From Desulfarculus baarsii DSM 2075 (GTDB lineage: Bacteria; Desulfobacterota; Desulfarculia; Desulfarculales; Desulfarculaceae), in the NCBI RefSeq assembly GCF_000143965.1, contig NC_014365.1, positions 2,135,501 through 2,199,500 on the forward strand: a DNA stretch of 64,000 bases, given 5' to 3'. Below, one piece after another: positions 26,183 to 35,273 of this stretch (position 1 is its first letter; each line of letters opens with the position of its first letter). The position numbers were made by a program, and so were the translations under genes. The notes under the pieces are model-generated. The model ran no database searches and was not told the origin of the DNA. It saw only the letters and a program-made list of their open reading frames with translations.

Positions 26183-27334
26183 ATGGATTTTCAGCTATCC
26201 ATGGAGCAAGACATTCTGCGCAAGAGCGTGCGCGATTTCGCCGAAAAGGAAATTGCGCCCCAGGCCCAACGGCTCGACGCCGACGAAGAATTCAGCATGG
26301 AAACCTTCCGGGCCATGGGCGAGCTGGGATTGTTTGGCATGATCGTCGACGAGGCCTACGGCGGTCAGGGCATGGACTACATTTCTTACATCATCGCCGT
26401 GGAGGAAATCGCTCGGATCGACGGCTCCCACGCGGCCACGGTGGCGGCGGGCAATTCGCTGGGCATCGGGCCGATTTTCTATTATGGCTCCGAGGAGCAA
26501 AAGCATAAATATCTGCCAGAGTTGTGCGCTGGCCGCGCCCTGTGGGGCTTTGGCCTGACCGAGCCCAACGCCGGCTCCGACGCCGGCGGCGCGCGCACCA
26601 CGGCCGTGCTGGACGGCGATAGCTGGCTGATCAACGGCTCCAAGATATTCATCACCAACGCCTCGACCCCGGCCTCGCTGGGCGTGACGGTGATGGCCCG
26701 CACGGGGGTTTTCCCCGACGGCCGGCCCGAACTGAGCTGCATTCTGGTCGAAAACGGCACGCCCGGTTTCGAGGCCAGGCCCATGCACGGCAAGATGATG
26801 TGGCGGGCCTCCAACACCTCCGAGCTTTATTTTGAGGACTGCCGCGTGCCGGCCACCAACATCCTGGGCCAGCGGGGCAAGGGTTTTCACCAGATGCTGG
26901 CCACCCTGGACGCGGGACGGCTGTCGATCGGGGCCATGGGCGTGGGCGGGGCCCAGGGGGCCTACGAGCTGGCCCTAAAGTACGCCAAGCAGCGTGAGCA
27001 GTTTGGCCGGCCCATCGCCGCCTTCCAGGTCAACGCCTTCAAGCTGGCCGACATGGCCATGGAGATCGAGGCCGCCCGGCTGCTGCTCTACAAGGCCTGT
27101 TGGCAAAAGGACAACCATCAGTCGTTCAGCAAGCTGGCGGCCATGGCCAAGCTCTATGCCTCGGAGGTGATGGGCCGGGTGGCCACCGAGGCGGTGCAGT
27201 TGCATGGCGGCTATGGCCTGATGCGCGAATACGACGTGGAGCGCTTTTTCCGCGATCAAAAGCTCTTGACCATCGGCGAGGGCACCAGCGAGGTGCAACG
27301 CCTGGTCATCGCCCGGCTCATCGGGGCCATCTGA
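26183..27334 (+). CDS. Acyl-CoA dehydrogenase
   Basis: The 383-residue protein has the ACAD family order: helical N-domain (FQLSMEQDILRKSVRDFAEK), middle flavin domain (WGFGLTEPNAGSDAGGARTT, then NGSKIFITNAS), and C-terminal domain with the catalytic Glu in TIGEGTSEVQRLVIARL. It oxidises the alpha-beta bond of an acyl-CoA, passing electrons to electron-transfer flavoprotein. Short- or branched-chain substrates (butyryl, isobutyryl) fit the size but are not proven. The ATG at 26183 follows GGGGAGG. It is a single-gene unit; the upstream repeat links it to the regulator of the VorDABC locus. Confidence 0.94.
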   Translation: MDFQLSMEQDILRKSVRDFAEKEIAPQAQRLDADEEFSMETFRAMGELGLFGMIVDEAYGGQGMDYISYIIAVEEIARIDGSHAATVAAGNSLGIGPIFYYGSEEQKHKYLPELCAGRALWGFGLTEPNAGSDAGGARTTAVLDGDSWLINGSKIFITNASTPASLGVTVMARTGVFPDGRPELSCILVENGTPGFEARPMHGKMMWRASNTSELYFEDCRVPATNILGQRGKGFHQMLATLDAGRLSIGAMGVGGAQGAYELALKYAKQREQFGRPIAAFQVNAFKLADMAMEIEAARLLLYKACWQKDNHQSFSKLAAMAKLYASEVMGRVATEAVQLHGGYGLMREYDVERFFRDQKLLTIGEGTSEVQRLVIARLIGAI

Positions 27335-27360
27335 TCACAAGTATTAGAAAAACAGCGCAT

Positions 27361-27383
27361 GGGGCGAGCCAGCGGCTCGCCCC
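27361..27383 (+). terminator. Strong hairpin after the acyl-CoA dehydrogenase gene
   Basis: GGGGCGAGCC and GGCTCGCCCC form a 10-bp GC-rich stem with a three-base loop, 27 bases after the stop codon. No T-tract follows. Confidence 0.5.
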
Positions 27384-27420
27384 GCGTCGTTCCGTGGCTG
27401 ACGCGCCGGCGCGAAACTGT

Positions 27421-27449
27421 TTTGACCCGGCCCGCTTGCGGCTATAATT
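27421..27449 (+). promoter_or_regulatory. Predicted promoter of the RND efflux pair
   Basis: A perfect TATAAT (27444-27449) lies 48 bases before the adaptor start. TTTTGA (27421-27426) is at 17-base spacing; TTGACC two bases further in would give a 15-base spacer. Confidence 0.45.
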
Positions 27450-27497
27450 TTGCATGAAAGCAAAAAACAACCCCGCAGCCATCAAGGACGGTCTGGC

Positions 27498-28574
27498 ATG
27501 ATCAGCCCCAAAAACCTCAAACGCATCGGCGTCATCGGCGGGGCCATCGCGCTGGCGGCGCTGATCGGCCACAGCGGCGGCCTGTTCAATTTTTCGCGCA
27601 TCGCCCCGGGCCAGGAGCCGTCGCCGCCCGGCGAAATGGTCCGGCCGGTCAGAACCATCACCGCCCAGAAAACACAGTGGCCCGAATGCTTCGAGGCCGT
27701 GGGCGCCGTGCGGCCGCGCACCGAAACCAAGGTCGAGGCCCAGATCAGCGGCAAGGTGCTCAAGGTCGAGGCCCGGCCGGGGGCCATGGTTCAACAAGGC
27801 CAGCTTTTGGTGCTTTTGGACGCCCAGCAATACGACGCCCGCCTGGGCCAGGCCCGGCAAGACCTGAACGCGGCCAGGGCCGCGGCGGTGCTGGCCCGCG
27901 CCGAGCACGGCCGCCTGGAGCGCCTGTTTCAACGCGGCGCGGCCCCCAAGCGCGATCTGGACCGGGCCGTGGAAAACCTGGCCCGGGCCCAGGCCATGGT
28001 CCAGCGCGCCGAGGATCAGGTGGAGGAGGCCCGCCTGGCCCAGAGCTACGCCAGCGTCAAGGCCCCGGACACCGGCCGCATCACCGAGCGGCTGATCGAG
28101 CCCGGCGACATCGCCCTGCCCGGCCGCACGCTGTTTTTGCTGGAGACCGGCGGAGCCCCGCGCCTGGAGGCCCTGGTGCGCGAAGGCCTGATGGGCCGGG
28201 TGCGCCTGGGCCAAGAGCTGGAAGTGGTTATCCCGGCCTTGGATAAAGCCGTCTTGGGCCGAGTGGAGGAGATCGTCCCGGCGGTGGACCCGCGCACGCG
28301 CACGTTTCTGGTCAAGGTGGTGCTGCCGCCGACCCAGGGCCTTTATTCGGGCATGTTCGGCCGGTTGCGCATCCCGGTGGGCCAGCGGCCGGTGGTGACG
28401 GTGGAGAGCGCGGCCATTGGCCGGGTGGGCCAGTTGGAGATGGTCCGCGTCAAGGACGGCGACAATTGGCGCGGAGTTTACGTGACCACGGGCCGGGCCA
28501 GGGACGGCCAGATCGAGGTGCTCTCGGGCCTGGCTGGCGGCGAGACCCTGGCCGTGGAAGGCGACCGGCCATGA
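27498..28574 (+). CDS. RND efflux periplasmic adaptor (membrane fusion protein)
   Basis: The 358-residue protein has an N-terminal membrane anchor, a biotinyl-lipoyl half motif (VGAVRPRTETKVEAQISGKV, GAMVQQGQLLVLLDAQQY), a helical hairpin, and the second half (ASVKAPDTGRITERLIEPGD) followed by a beta-barrel. It joins the inner-membrane pump to an outer-membrane channel. No lipobox is present, so it is anchored by its N-terminal helix. The ATG at 27498 follows AAGGACGG. The stop overlaps the permease start (ATGA). No TolC-like gene is adjacent. Confidence 0.92.
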   Translation: MISPKNLKRIGVIGGAIALAALIGHSGGLFNFSRIAPGQEPSPPGEMVRPVRTITAQKTQWPECFEAVGAVRPRTETKVEAQISGKVLKVEARPGAMVQQGQLLVLLDAQQYDARLGQARQDLNAARAAAVLARAEHGRLERLFQRGAAPKRDLDRAVENLARAQAMVQRAEDQVEEARLAQSYASVKAPDTGRITERLIEPGDIALPGRTLFLLETGGAPRLEALVREGLMGRVRLGQELEVVIPALDKAVLGRVEEIVPAVDPRTRTFLVKVVLPPTQGLYSGMFGRLRIPVGQRPVVTVESAAIGRVGQLEMVRVKDGDNWRGVYVTTGRARDGQIEVLSGLAGGETLAVEGDRP

Positions 28575-31500
28575 GCGAACGCGCCAATTCGGGCGGAACC
28601 GGCCTGATCGAAAAAATCGTCCGGCCCTTTTTGCAATCGCAACTGGCGGTGCTGCTGATCATCGCGGCGTTGTGCCTGGGCGCGGCGGCGATCTGGGCCA
28701 CGCCCCGCGAGGAGGAGCCGCAGATCGTGGTGCCCTTGGCCGATGTCTTCGTGCAAGCGCCGGGGGCCAGCGCCGAGGAGGTGGAAAAGCTGGTGGCCAC
28801 GCCGCTGGAGCGCCTGCTGTGGCAGATCGACGGCGTGGAGCACGTCTATTCCACCAGCATGCCCGGCCAGGCCGTGGTCACGGTGCGCTTTTTCGTGGGC
28901 CAGCCCCGCGAGGCCTCGTTGGTCAAGCTGCACAACAAGATCATGATGAACCAGGACGCCGCGCCGGCCTTGGTCAAGGGCTGGGTGGTCAAGCCGGTGG
29001 AGATCGACGACGCGCCCATCGTCACCATCGCCCTGCATTCCAACAAGCTCGACGACCATCAACTGCGCCGCGTGGCCGAGGAGGTCATGGCCCGCCTGGC
29101 CGAGACGCCAGACATCAGTCGCACGGCGGTCATCGGCGGCCGGCCCCGGGAGATCCGCGTCGAGCTGGACCCCAAGCGCCTGGCCGGCTTCCAGGTCACG
29201 CCCGAGGAGGCGCAAGCGGCCCTGGCCGGGGCCGACGCCTCGCTCAAGGCCGGCCGCTTCAACCAGGCCGACCAGGCCCTGGAGCTGACCAGTGATTCGT
29301 TTTTGACCAGCCCCCACGACGTGGCCGAGCTGGTGGTGGGCGTCTTTGACAACCGGCCGGTGTACCTGCGCGACGTGGCCACCATCACCGACGGCCCGAC
29401 CGAGGCCGTCAGCTACACGCGCATCGGCTTCGGCGCGCGGGCCTTGCGCCAGGCCGGCCGAGCGCCCGACGACTGGTCGCGTCCGGCGGTGACCATCGAG
29501 TTGGCCAAGAAAAAAGGGGCCAACGCCGTCAGCGTGGCCGATGAGATCGTCGCCCGGCTGGATGAACTGCGCGGCGCGGTCTTGCCAGGCGACGTGGAGG
29601 CCACCATCACGCGCAATTATGGCCACACCGCCCAGGCCAAGTCGGACGAGCTGATCGAATCGCTTATTTTCGCCGTGCTGACGGTGGTGGCCTTGCTGGC
29701 CTTCACCATGGGCTGGCGCGAGGCCCTGGTGGTGGCGGTGGCCGTGCCGCTGTCGTTCGCCCTGGCGCTTTTTGTAAACTATCTGTTCGGCTACACCATC
29801 AACCGGGTGACCATGTTCGCCCTGATTCTGTCGCTGGGCCTGGTGGTCGACGACCCCATCACCAACGTCGACAACATTCAGCGACATATCCTGATGGGCC
29901 GCCAGCGGCCGTTGGAGGCCACCCTCGCCGCCGTGCGCGAGGTGTTGCCGCCGGTGATCATGTCGACATTGGCCATCATCGTCTGCTTCACGCCGATGTT
30001 TTTCATCACCGGCATGATGGGCCCCTACATGGCCCCCATGGCCATCAACGTGCCGCTGACGGTGACTTTCTCCACGCTGTGGGCGCTGACGATCGTGCCG
30101 TGGCTGAGCTACAAGTTGCTGCGCGGGCGCTCGCCCCTGGCTGGCGGCGCGCCCATTGCCGCCGGAGCGCCGGCCGAGACCACGCCCGAGTGGGTGCGGC
30201 GGGGCTATCGGGCGCTGATCGAGCCATTTCTGGACCGGCGCGGGCTGCGCTGGCTGCTACTGGCGGTGATCCTGGCCCTGCTGGCCGGCAGCCTGTCACT
30301 GGTGGGTTTGCGCCTGGTGCCGCTGAAAATGCTGCCCTTTGACAACAAGAACGAGTTTCAGATCGTCCTAGACTTCCCCGAAGGCACGACCCTGGAGCGG
30401 GCCGACCGCGTCTGCCGCGATTTCGAGGCGTTTTTGGCCACCGTGCCGGAGGTCGTTGATTTCTCCACCTTCGTGGGGCTTTCGTCGCCCATCGATTTCA
30501 ACGGCCTGGTGCGGCATTATTATCTGCGCCAGGGCGGCGAGGCCGCCGACATCCGCGTCAACCTGCTGCCCAAGGACCGTCGCCAGCAGCAGAGCCACGA
30601 GATCGTCCTGCGCCTGCGGCCGGCGCTGACGGCCCTGGCCCGGCGCGCCGGCGTGAACATGAAGCTGGTGGAGACGCCGCCCGGCCCGCCGGTGCTGTCG
30701 ACCATCGTCGCCGAGGTGCGCGGCCAACCCGGCCTGACCCACGATCAGCTCATCGCCGCGGCCAAAAAGCTTTCGGCCATGCTGGCCAAGGAAGACATGA
30801 TCGTCGATATCGACGATTCCTCGCAACAGCCGCGCCAGCGCATCGATTTTGTCGTCGACAAGGAAAAGGCCGCCCTGCACGGCGTCAGCGCCCAGCGCAT
30901 CATCCAGACCATGCGCCTGGCCGTCAGCGGATCATGGCCGGCGGCCGTGCATCTGCCCAACGAACGCCAGCAGTTGATGATCCGCCTGACCCTGCCCCGC
31001 CCGGCCCGCTCCAGCATGGCCGAACTGGCCGAGACGCCGGTCAAGTCGGCTGGCGGCCAGGTCATACCCCTTGGCGAGCTGGGCGTTTTCCAGCAATTGC
31101 CGGCCGAGCAGCCCATCAACCACAAGGACCTGGGACGCGTGGTCTATGTCTACGCCGAGGCGGCCGGGCGTTCGCCGGCCACGGCCATCCTGGACATGCA
31201 ATCGCGCCTGGACGCCGAGCCGCTGGGCCCCGGCGTCAGCGTGGAGTGGGCTGGCGAGGGCGAGTGGCAGATCACCTTGCGGGTCTTCCGCGATCTGGGC
31301 CTGGCCTTTGGCGCGGCGCTGGTGGGCATCTATATTTTGCTGGTGTTGCAGACTGGCTCGTTCGCCTTGCCGGTGCTGTTGATGGTGGCCATCCCGCTGA
31401 CGATCCTGGGCATCATGCCCGGCTTCTGGCTACTCAACCTGGTGGGCGCGGCCCCGGTGGGGCCCTACGAAAATCCGGTGTTTTTCACCGCCACCAGCAT

Positions 31501-31822
31501 GATCGGCATGATAGCCCTGGGCGGCATCGTCATCCGAAACTCGCTGGTGCTGATCGAGTTCATCCAGCAGGCCATGGCCGAACGCGGACTCGATCTGCGC
31601 GAAGCCATCCTGCGTTGCGGGGCCGTGCGCTTCCGACCCATCGTGCTCACCGCCGCCACCACGGCCCTGGGGGCCTGGCCCATCACCCTGGACCCGATCT
31701 TCTCGGGCCTGGCCTGGGCCCTGATCTTCGGCCTGCTGGCCTCGACGGCCTTTACGCTGGTGGTGGTGCCGGTGGTCTATTACCTCACGCAAAAAGGCCG
31801 CCAGGGCGCAACCCAACGCTGA
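28571..31822 (+). CDS. RND-family multidrug/solute efflux permease
   Basis: The 1083-residue protein has the standard two-fold RND layout: first span near residue 20-40, a large periplasmic loop (to about 350), spans 2-6, a second loop (to about 880) and spans 8-12. The proton-relay acids are seen in LGLVVDDPITNVDNIQRH. It uses the proton gradient to expel drugs or metabolites together with the upstream adaptor. Its first loop is AcrB-like rather than heavy-metal-like; substrate is unknown. Confidence 0.94.
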   Translation: MSERANSGGTGLIEKIVRPFLQSQLAVLLIIAALCLGAAAIWATPREEEPQIVVPLADVFVQAPGASAEEVEKLVATPLERLLWQIDGVEHVYSTSMPGQAVVTVRFFVGQPREASLVKLHNKIMMNQDAAPALVKGWVVKPVEIDDAPIVTIALHSNKLDDHQLRRVAEEVMARLAETPDISRTAVIGGRPREIRVELDPKRLAGFQVTPEEAQAALAGADASLKAGRFNQADQALELTSDSFLTSPHDVAELVVGVFDNRPVYLRDVATITDGPTEAVSYTRIGFGARALRQAGRAPDDWSRPAVTIELAKKKGANAVSVADEIVARLDELRGAVLPGDVEATITRNYGHTAQAKSDELIESLIFAVLTVVALLAFTMGWREALVVAVAVPLSFALALFVNYLFGYTINRVTMFALILSLGLVVDDPITNVDNIQRHILMGRQRPLEATLAAVREVLPPVIMSTLAIIVCFTPMFFITGMMGPYMAPMAINVPLTVTFSTLWALTIVPWLSYKLLRGRSPLAGGAPIAAGAPAETTPEWVRRGYRALIEPFLDRRGLRWLLLAVILALLAGSLSLVGLRLVPLKMLPFDNKNEFQIVLDFPEGTTLERADRVCRDFEAFLATVPEVVDFSTFVGLSSPIDFNGLVRHYYLRQGGEAADIRVNLLPKDRRQQQSHEIVLRLRPALTALARRAGVNMKLVETPPGPPVLSTIVAEVRGQPGLTHDQLIAAAKKLSAMLAKEDMIVDIDDSSQQPRQRIDFVVDKEKAALHGVSAQRIIQTMRLAVSGSWPAAVHLPNERQQLMIRLTLPRPARSSMAELAETPVKSAGGQVIPLGELGVFQQLPAEQPINHKDLGRVVYVYAEAAGRSPATAILDMQSRLDAEPLGPGVSVEWAGEGEWQITLRVFRDLGLAFGAALVGIYILLVLQTGSFALPVLLMVAIPLTILGIMPGFWLLNLVGAAPVGPYENPVFFTATSMIGMIALGGIVIRNSLVLIEFIQQAMAERGLDLREAILRCGAVRFRPIVLTAATTALGAWPITLDPIFSGLAWALIFGLLASTAFTLVVVPVVYYLTQKGRQGATQR

Positions 31823-31829
31823 AAGCGAA

Positions 31830-31873
31830 ACACCGGCCGCTCCTCGACGCTTTCGCCGATGAGCGGCCGGTGT
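31830..31873. terminator. Bidirectional hairpin between the RND permease and XRE-cupin genes
   Basis: ACACCGGCCGCTC (31830-31842) pairs perfectly with GAGCGGCCGGTGT (31861-31873), a 13-bp stem with an 18-base loop, between convergent genes. Confidence 0.65.
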
Positions 31874-31905
31874 CGCCTTTGGCCTAAAAGATCGCGTTGC
31901 CGGGG

Positions 31906-32592
31906 CTATTTGCTGGTGAGCACCGCCAGGATGCGCGCCGGTTGATCGCCCAGCGCCCGCACGTAGTGGGGCGCGCCCGAGTCGTAGTAGATCGAATCGC
32001 CCGGCTCCAAGACTTCGCGCACCTCGCCGACCACGGCCTCCATGCTGCCCTCCAGCACGAAGATGAACTCCTGGCCGTCATGCTGCGAGGCGGGTTTGGC
32101 CTCGGCGTGGGGATGGAGCGTGACCACGAAGGGCTCCATGGCCCGGTTGGCCTTGGCTGCGGCCAGATGCTCGTAGGAGTAGCCATAAGAGGTGTCGGCG
32201 TCGCCGGCGCGGCGGCTGATCGGCTGACGCTGGCTGGCCCGCACCACGGCGTGGGCCGCCTGGGCCCCGCCGGCGATGAGCGTGCCCATCTCCGAGCCCA
32301 AGGCCTTGGCCAGCTTCATCAAAACGCCCAGCGGCGGGCTGAGCCGGCCCTCCTCGATGGCCGTCAGCTCGCCTTCGGACAGGCCCGTGCGTTGCGAGAC
32401 GTCGGCCAAATCCAGGCCGCCGGCCTGGCGCAATGCCTGGATGCGTCGGGCAAGGGGCGCGTCGTCGACCTGGCTGACGCCAAGGCCGGCCACCTTCTCG
32501 ACGCCGCGCAGAAATTCCTCTTGGCCGCCGGCCCGCGACGGGGCGCATTGTTCATCGATCACGGCTGATTCGCGGTTGTCTTTGGGATCCAT
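31906..32592 (-). CDS. XRE-family transcriptional regulator with a C-terminal cupin
   Basis: The 228-residue protein has a helix-turn-helix near residues 45-100 (ARRIQALRQAGGLDLADVSQ, then RTGLSEGELTAIEEGRLSPP) and a C-terminal cupin (about 150-228) with HDGQEFIFVLEGSMEA and LEPGDSIYYDSGAPHYVRA. Cupin-linked XRE repressors usually sense a small carboxylate or metal ligand. A 6-5-6 inverted repeat 23 bases before its start suggests autoregulation, and the same repeat precedes the acyl-CoA dehydrogenase. It lies downstream of the VorDABC genes. The N-terminal about 35 residues are poorly conserved. Confidence 0.92.
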   Translation of the reverse strand: MDPKDNRESAVIDEQCAPSRAGGQEEFLRGVEKVAGLGVSQVDDAPLARRIQALRQAGGLDLADVSQRTGLSEGELTAIEEGRLSPPLGVLMKLAKALGSEMGTLIAGGAQAAHAVVRASQRQPISRRAGDADTSYGYSYEHLAAAKANRAMEPFVVTLHPHAEAKPASQHDGQEFIFVLEGSMEAVVGEVREVLEPGDSIYYDSGAPHYVRALGDQPARILAVLTSK

Positions 32593-32614
32593 AGTCCTCC
32601 CCCTTTGGGCGTTG

Positions 32615-32631
32615 TGGCTACATTATAGCCA
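32615..32631. promoter_or_regulatory. Inverted repeat, candidate operator at the XRE-cupin gene
   Basis: TGGCTA-CATTA-TAGCCA is a perfect 6-5-6 inverted repeat between the oxidoreductase gamma-subunit gene and the regulator. It shares length and core with the repeat at 26099-26115. Confidence 0.6.
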
Positions 32632-32649
32632 TATTATCGCCAGGGTGAA

Positions 32650-33207
32650 TCACTTTTTGCCCAAAGTCTCCAGCATAAAGCCGGCGCCGCGCTTGAGGGC
32701 GTCGGTGTTGATGGGAATCATGCCGTGATAACGCGGATCAAGGGCCTTGGGCAGGGCCTTGATGACGTCGCGCACCTCCAAGACCTTGCTGACCTGCACC
32801 AGCGCGCCCAGCATGACCATGTTGCCCAGGCGGGGGTTGCCCACCTCCTTGGCCAGTTCCATGGTGGGCACGAAGGTGACGTTTTTGGCCCGCGAGCTGA
32901 CGTGTTCTTCCTCGACAAGGCTGGAGTTTACAAGCAGATGGCCTTGTTTCTTGACACGTGGCCCGAATTTTTCGGCCGAGGGCCGGTTCATCACCGCGGC
33001 GGTCAGCGGCTCGTGGATGATCGGCGAGCCCACCGGGCGCTCGCTGACGACCACCGTGCAGTTGGCCGTGCCGCCGCGCATCTCCACGCCATAGACGGGC
33101 ATGTAGGTCACGTGTTTGCCGGCCTCCATGGCGGCGTAGGCCAGCATGTTGCCCATGAGCATCACGCCCTGGCCGCCGAACCCGGCGATTATGCAGTCAA
33201 AATACAT
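32650..33207 (-). CDS. 2-oxoacid:ferredoxin oxidoreductase gamma subunit (VorC/KorC type)
   Basis: The 185-residue protein begins FDCIIAGFGGQGVMLMGNML, the gamma-subunit signature, followed by YMPVYGVEMRGGTANCTVV. With the alpha, beta and delta subunits it decarboxylates 2-oxoacids to acyl-CoA and reduces ferredoxin. The ATG at 33207 follows GAGGTG; the larger open frame upstream is an antisense-phase artefact of the beta gene. It is the last gene of the delta-alpha-beta-gamma set. Confidence 0.93.
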   Translation of the reverse strand: MYFDCIIAGFGGQGVMLMGNMLAYAAMEAGKHVTYMPVYGVEMRGGTANCTVVVSERPVGSPIIHEPLTAAVMNRPSAEKFGPRVKKQGHLLVNSSLVEEEHVSSRAKNVTFVPTMELAKEVGNPRLGNMVMLGALVQVSKVLEVRDVIKALPKALDPRYHGMIPINTDALKRGAGFMLETLGKK

Positions 33208-33224
33208 CGCTTTCGCACCTCGGG

Positions 33225-33983
33225 TTAGAGCGCCTGGCGGTCTTTGAAAACGGCCAAGGGGAAGTAATCGGCCATTTCCTCGCCGACCCGCTTGTTGGCC
33301 TGCTGGGGCGTCATCTTCCAGTTGGTGGGGCAGGCCGAGAGAAACTCGACGAACGAAAAGCCCCATCTGTTCACCTGGTATTCGAAGGCCCGGTGCAAGG
33401 CCTTTTTGGCCTGCTGCAAGTTCTTGATGTTGTTGACCGCCACCCTGGCCACGAAGGCCGCGCCTTCCAGGGTGGCCAGCATCTCGCTCATGCGGATGGG
33501 CAGGCCGGCGTCGGCGGCGCTGCGGCCATAGGGCGAGGTGGTGGTGACCTGGCCTTCCAGGGTTGTCGGGGCCATCTGGCCGCCGGTCATGCCAAAGACG
33601 GCGTTGTTGACGAAAACCACGCAGATGTTTTCTCCGCGGTTGGCCGCGTGGACGATCTCGGCGGTGCCTATGGCCGCCAGGTCGCCGTCGCCCTGGTAGG
33701 TGAAAACGAAGTTTTCGGGCCGGGCGCGCTTGACGCCGGTGGCCACGGCAGCGGCCCGGCCGTGGGGGGCCTCGACCACGTCGACGTCGAAGTAGTCGTA
33801 CAAAAACACCGAACAGCCCACGCTGGCCACGCCGATGGTCTTGCCGCGCAGGCCGAAGGCGTCGAGTTGCTCGGCCACCAGGCGGTGGATCACGCCGTGG
33901 TGGCAACCGGGGCAAAAATGGGTGGCCACGTCCTTGAGGGACTGGGGCCGGTCAAAGACCTGTTGCAAAGCCGCCTCGGACAT
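33225..33983 (-). CDS. 2-oxoacid:ferredoxin oxidoreductase beta subunit (thiamine diphosphate)
   Basis: The 252-residue protein has the early [17 protein letters not shown] motif and the thiamine diphosphate-binding block [20 protein letters not shown] with [11 protein letters not shown]. It binds TPP and forms the active site at the interface with the alpha subunit. Its ATG directly abuts the alpha-subunit TAA stop. Confidence 0.93.
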   Translation of the reverse strand: MSEAALQQVFDRPQSLKDVATHFCPGCHHGVIHRLVAEQLDAFGLRGKTIGVASVGCSVFLYDYFDVDVVEAPHGRAAAVATGVKRARPENFVFTYQGDGDLAAIGTAEIVHAANRGENICVVFVNNAVFGMTGGQMAPTTLEGQVTTTSPYGRSAADAGLPIRMSEMLATLEGAAFVARVAVNNIKNLQQAKKALHRAFEYQVNRWGFSFVEFLSACPTNWKMTPQQANKRVGEEMADYFPLAVFKDRQAL

Positions 33984-35042
33984 TTAGGCCCTCCTCTTTT
34001 TCCAGGCTTTGTCCACCTCGTGGGCCAACTCGTCGGGGGTGGGGATCGACCCCGGCGGACGGCCGTAGAAATCAACCGGGGCCACGCCCTCCACGGCCAG
34101 GCGCACGTCCTCGACCATCTGGCCGGTGTTCAGCTCCACCACCATCAGATGGCCGCTCTTCTCGGCGGCGCGGCGCACGGCGGCGCTGGGGAAAGGATAG
34201 AGGGTGATCGGGCGCAACAAGCCGATCTTGCGGCCTTTTTCGCGCAGAATGTCGATGGAGGTCTTGAGGATGCGCGCCACCGAGCCAAACGCCGCCACGA
34301 TCATCTCGGCGTCGTCGGTCAGGTATTCCTCGAAACGCACTTCCTTGGCCATGCGCGCATATTTTTTGGCCAGCTTCCAGTTCTGCTCGGTCAGCTCGCC
34401 GTCGGCCAGATAGAGCGACTTGAGGATGCGCTGAGGGCGGCCCTCGTTGCCGGTCAGGGCCCAGTCTTTTTGGGGCGGCTTTTTGTGATAGGGCTTCAGC
34501 TCCACCGGCTCCTTGATCTGGCCGATCAGCGCGTCACCCAAAATGACCACGGGATTGCGATACCTGTCGGCCAGATCAAAGGCCAGGATCGTCAGATCGT
34601 AGTTTTCCTGGGCCGTGGACGGGGCCAGCACCAGGGTGCGATAGTCGCCGTGGCCGCCGCCGCGGGTGGCCTGGAAATAGTCGCCCTGGGAGGGATGGAT
34701 GCCGCCCAGGCCGGGGCCGCTGCGGCTCATGTTGACCACCACCGCCGGAATCTCCGAGCCGGCCAGGTAGCTGATGCCCTCCTGCTTGAGGCTGATGCCT
34801 GGGCTGGAGCTGCTGGTCATGGCCCGTGCGCCGGTGGCCGAGGCCCCCAGCAGCATGTTGATCGAGGCCACTTCGCTCTCGGCCTGCAAAAACACGCCGC
34901 CCACCTTGGGCAGGGTGGCGCTCATGTATTCGGGGATGTCGTTCTGAGGCGTGATGGGATAGCCGAAATAGAAGCGACAGCCCGCTTCGATGGCGCCCAT
35001 GGCTATGGCCTCGTTGCCCTTGATTAGCACTCGCCGCGCCAT
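33984..35042 (-). CDS. vorB: 2-oxoacid:ferredoxin oxidoreductase alpha subunit, VorB-like
   Basis: The 352-residue protein starts RRVLIKGNEAIAMGAIEAGC, continues FYFGYPITPQNDIPEYM and SSSSPGISLKQEGISYLAG, and ends with GQMVEDVRLAVEG and FYGRPPGSIPTPDEL. These closely match the PRK07119/VorB group, annotated as 3-methyl-2-oxobutanoate (2-ketoisovalerate) dehydrogenase. The family grades into 2-oxoglutarate (KorA) enzymes, so substrate is likely but not certain. If correct, the complex turns valine-derived 2-oxoacid into isobutyryl-CoA and reduced ferredoxin. Confidence 0.88.
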   Translation of the reverse strand: MARRVLIKGNEAIAMGAIEAGCRFYFGYPITPQNDIPEYMSATLPKVGGVFLQAESEVASINMLLGASATGARAMTSSSSPGISLKQEGISYLAGSEIPAVVVNMSRSGPGLGGIHPSQGDYFQATRGGGHGDYRTLVLAPSTAQENYDLTILAFDLADRYRNPVVILGDALIGQIKEPVELKPYHKKPPQKDWALTGNEGRPQRILKSLYLADGELTEQNWKLAKKYARMAKEVRFEEYLTDDAEMIVAAFGSVARILKTSIDILREKGRKIGLLRPITLYPFPSAAVRRAAEKSGHLMVVELNTGQMVEDVRLAVEGVAPVDFYGRPPGSIPTPDELAHEVDKAWKKRRA

Positions 35043-35043
35043 G

Positions 35044-35265
35044 TTAGCCTCGCTCCTGCTTGAAGACCCGCAGGGCCACGTCCGGGCAGAGCTGGGCGCA
35101 GAAGGCGCAACCCGTGCAGGGCTTGTCGCCGTCGTCGCTAAACTCCACGTAGTTGTAGCCCTTGGCGTTGATGTCCTGGCCCAGGCGCAGACAGCCCCGC
35201 GGGCAGGCCTCCACGCACAGGCCGCAGCCTTTACAGCGCTCGCTGATGATCGTCACCTTTGCCAT
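35044..35265 (-). CDS. 2-oxoacid:ferredoxin oxidoreductase delta subunit (two [4Fe-4S] clusters)
   Basis: The 73-residue ferredoxin-like protein carries CKGCGLCVEACPRGC and CTGCAFCAQLCPDVA, two classical [4Fe-4S] motifs that relay electrons from the alpha/beta catalytic unit to soluble ferredoxin. The ATG at 35265 (MAKVT) is the usual family start. An ATG at 35277 overlaps the fabD stop (ATGA) and would add four residues. One base separates it from the alpha-subunit gene. Confidence 0.92.
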   Translation of the reverse strand: MAKVTIISERCKGCGLCVEACPRGCLRLGQDINAKGYNYVEFSDDGDKPCTGCAFCAQLCPDVALRVFKQERG

Positions 35266-35273
35266 GGCATGTC

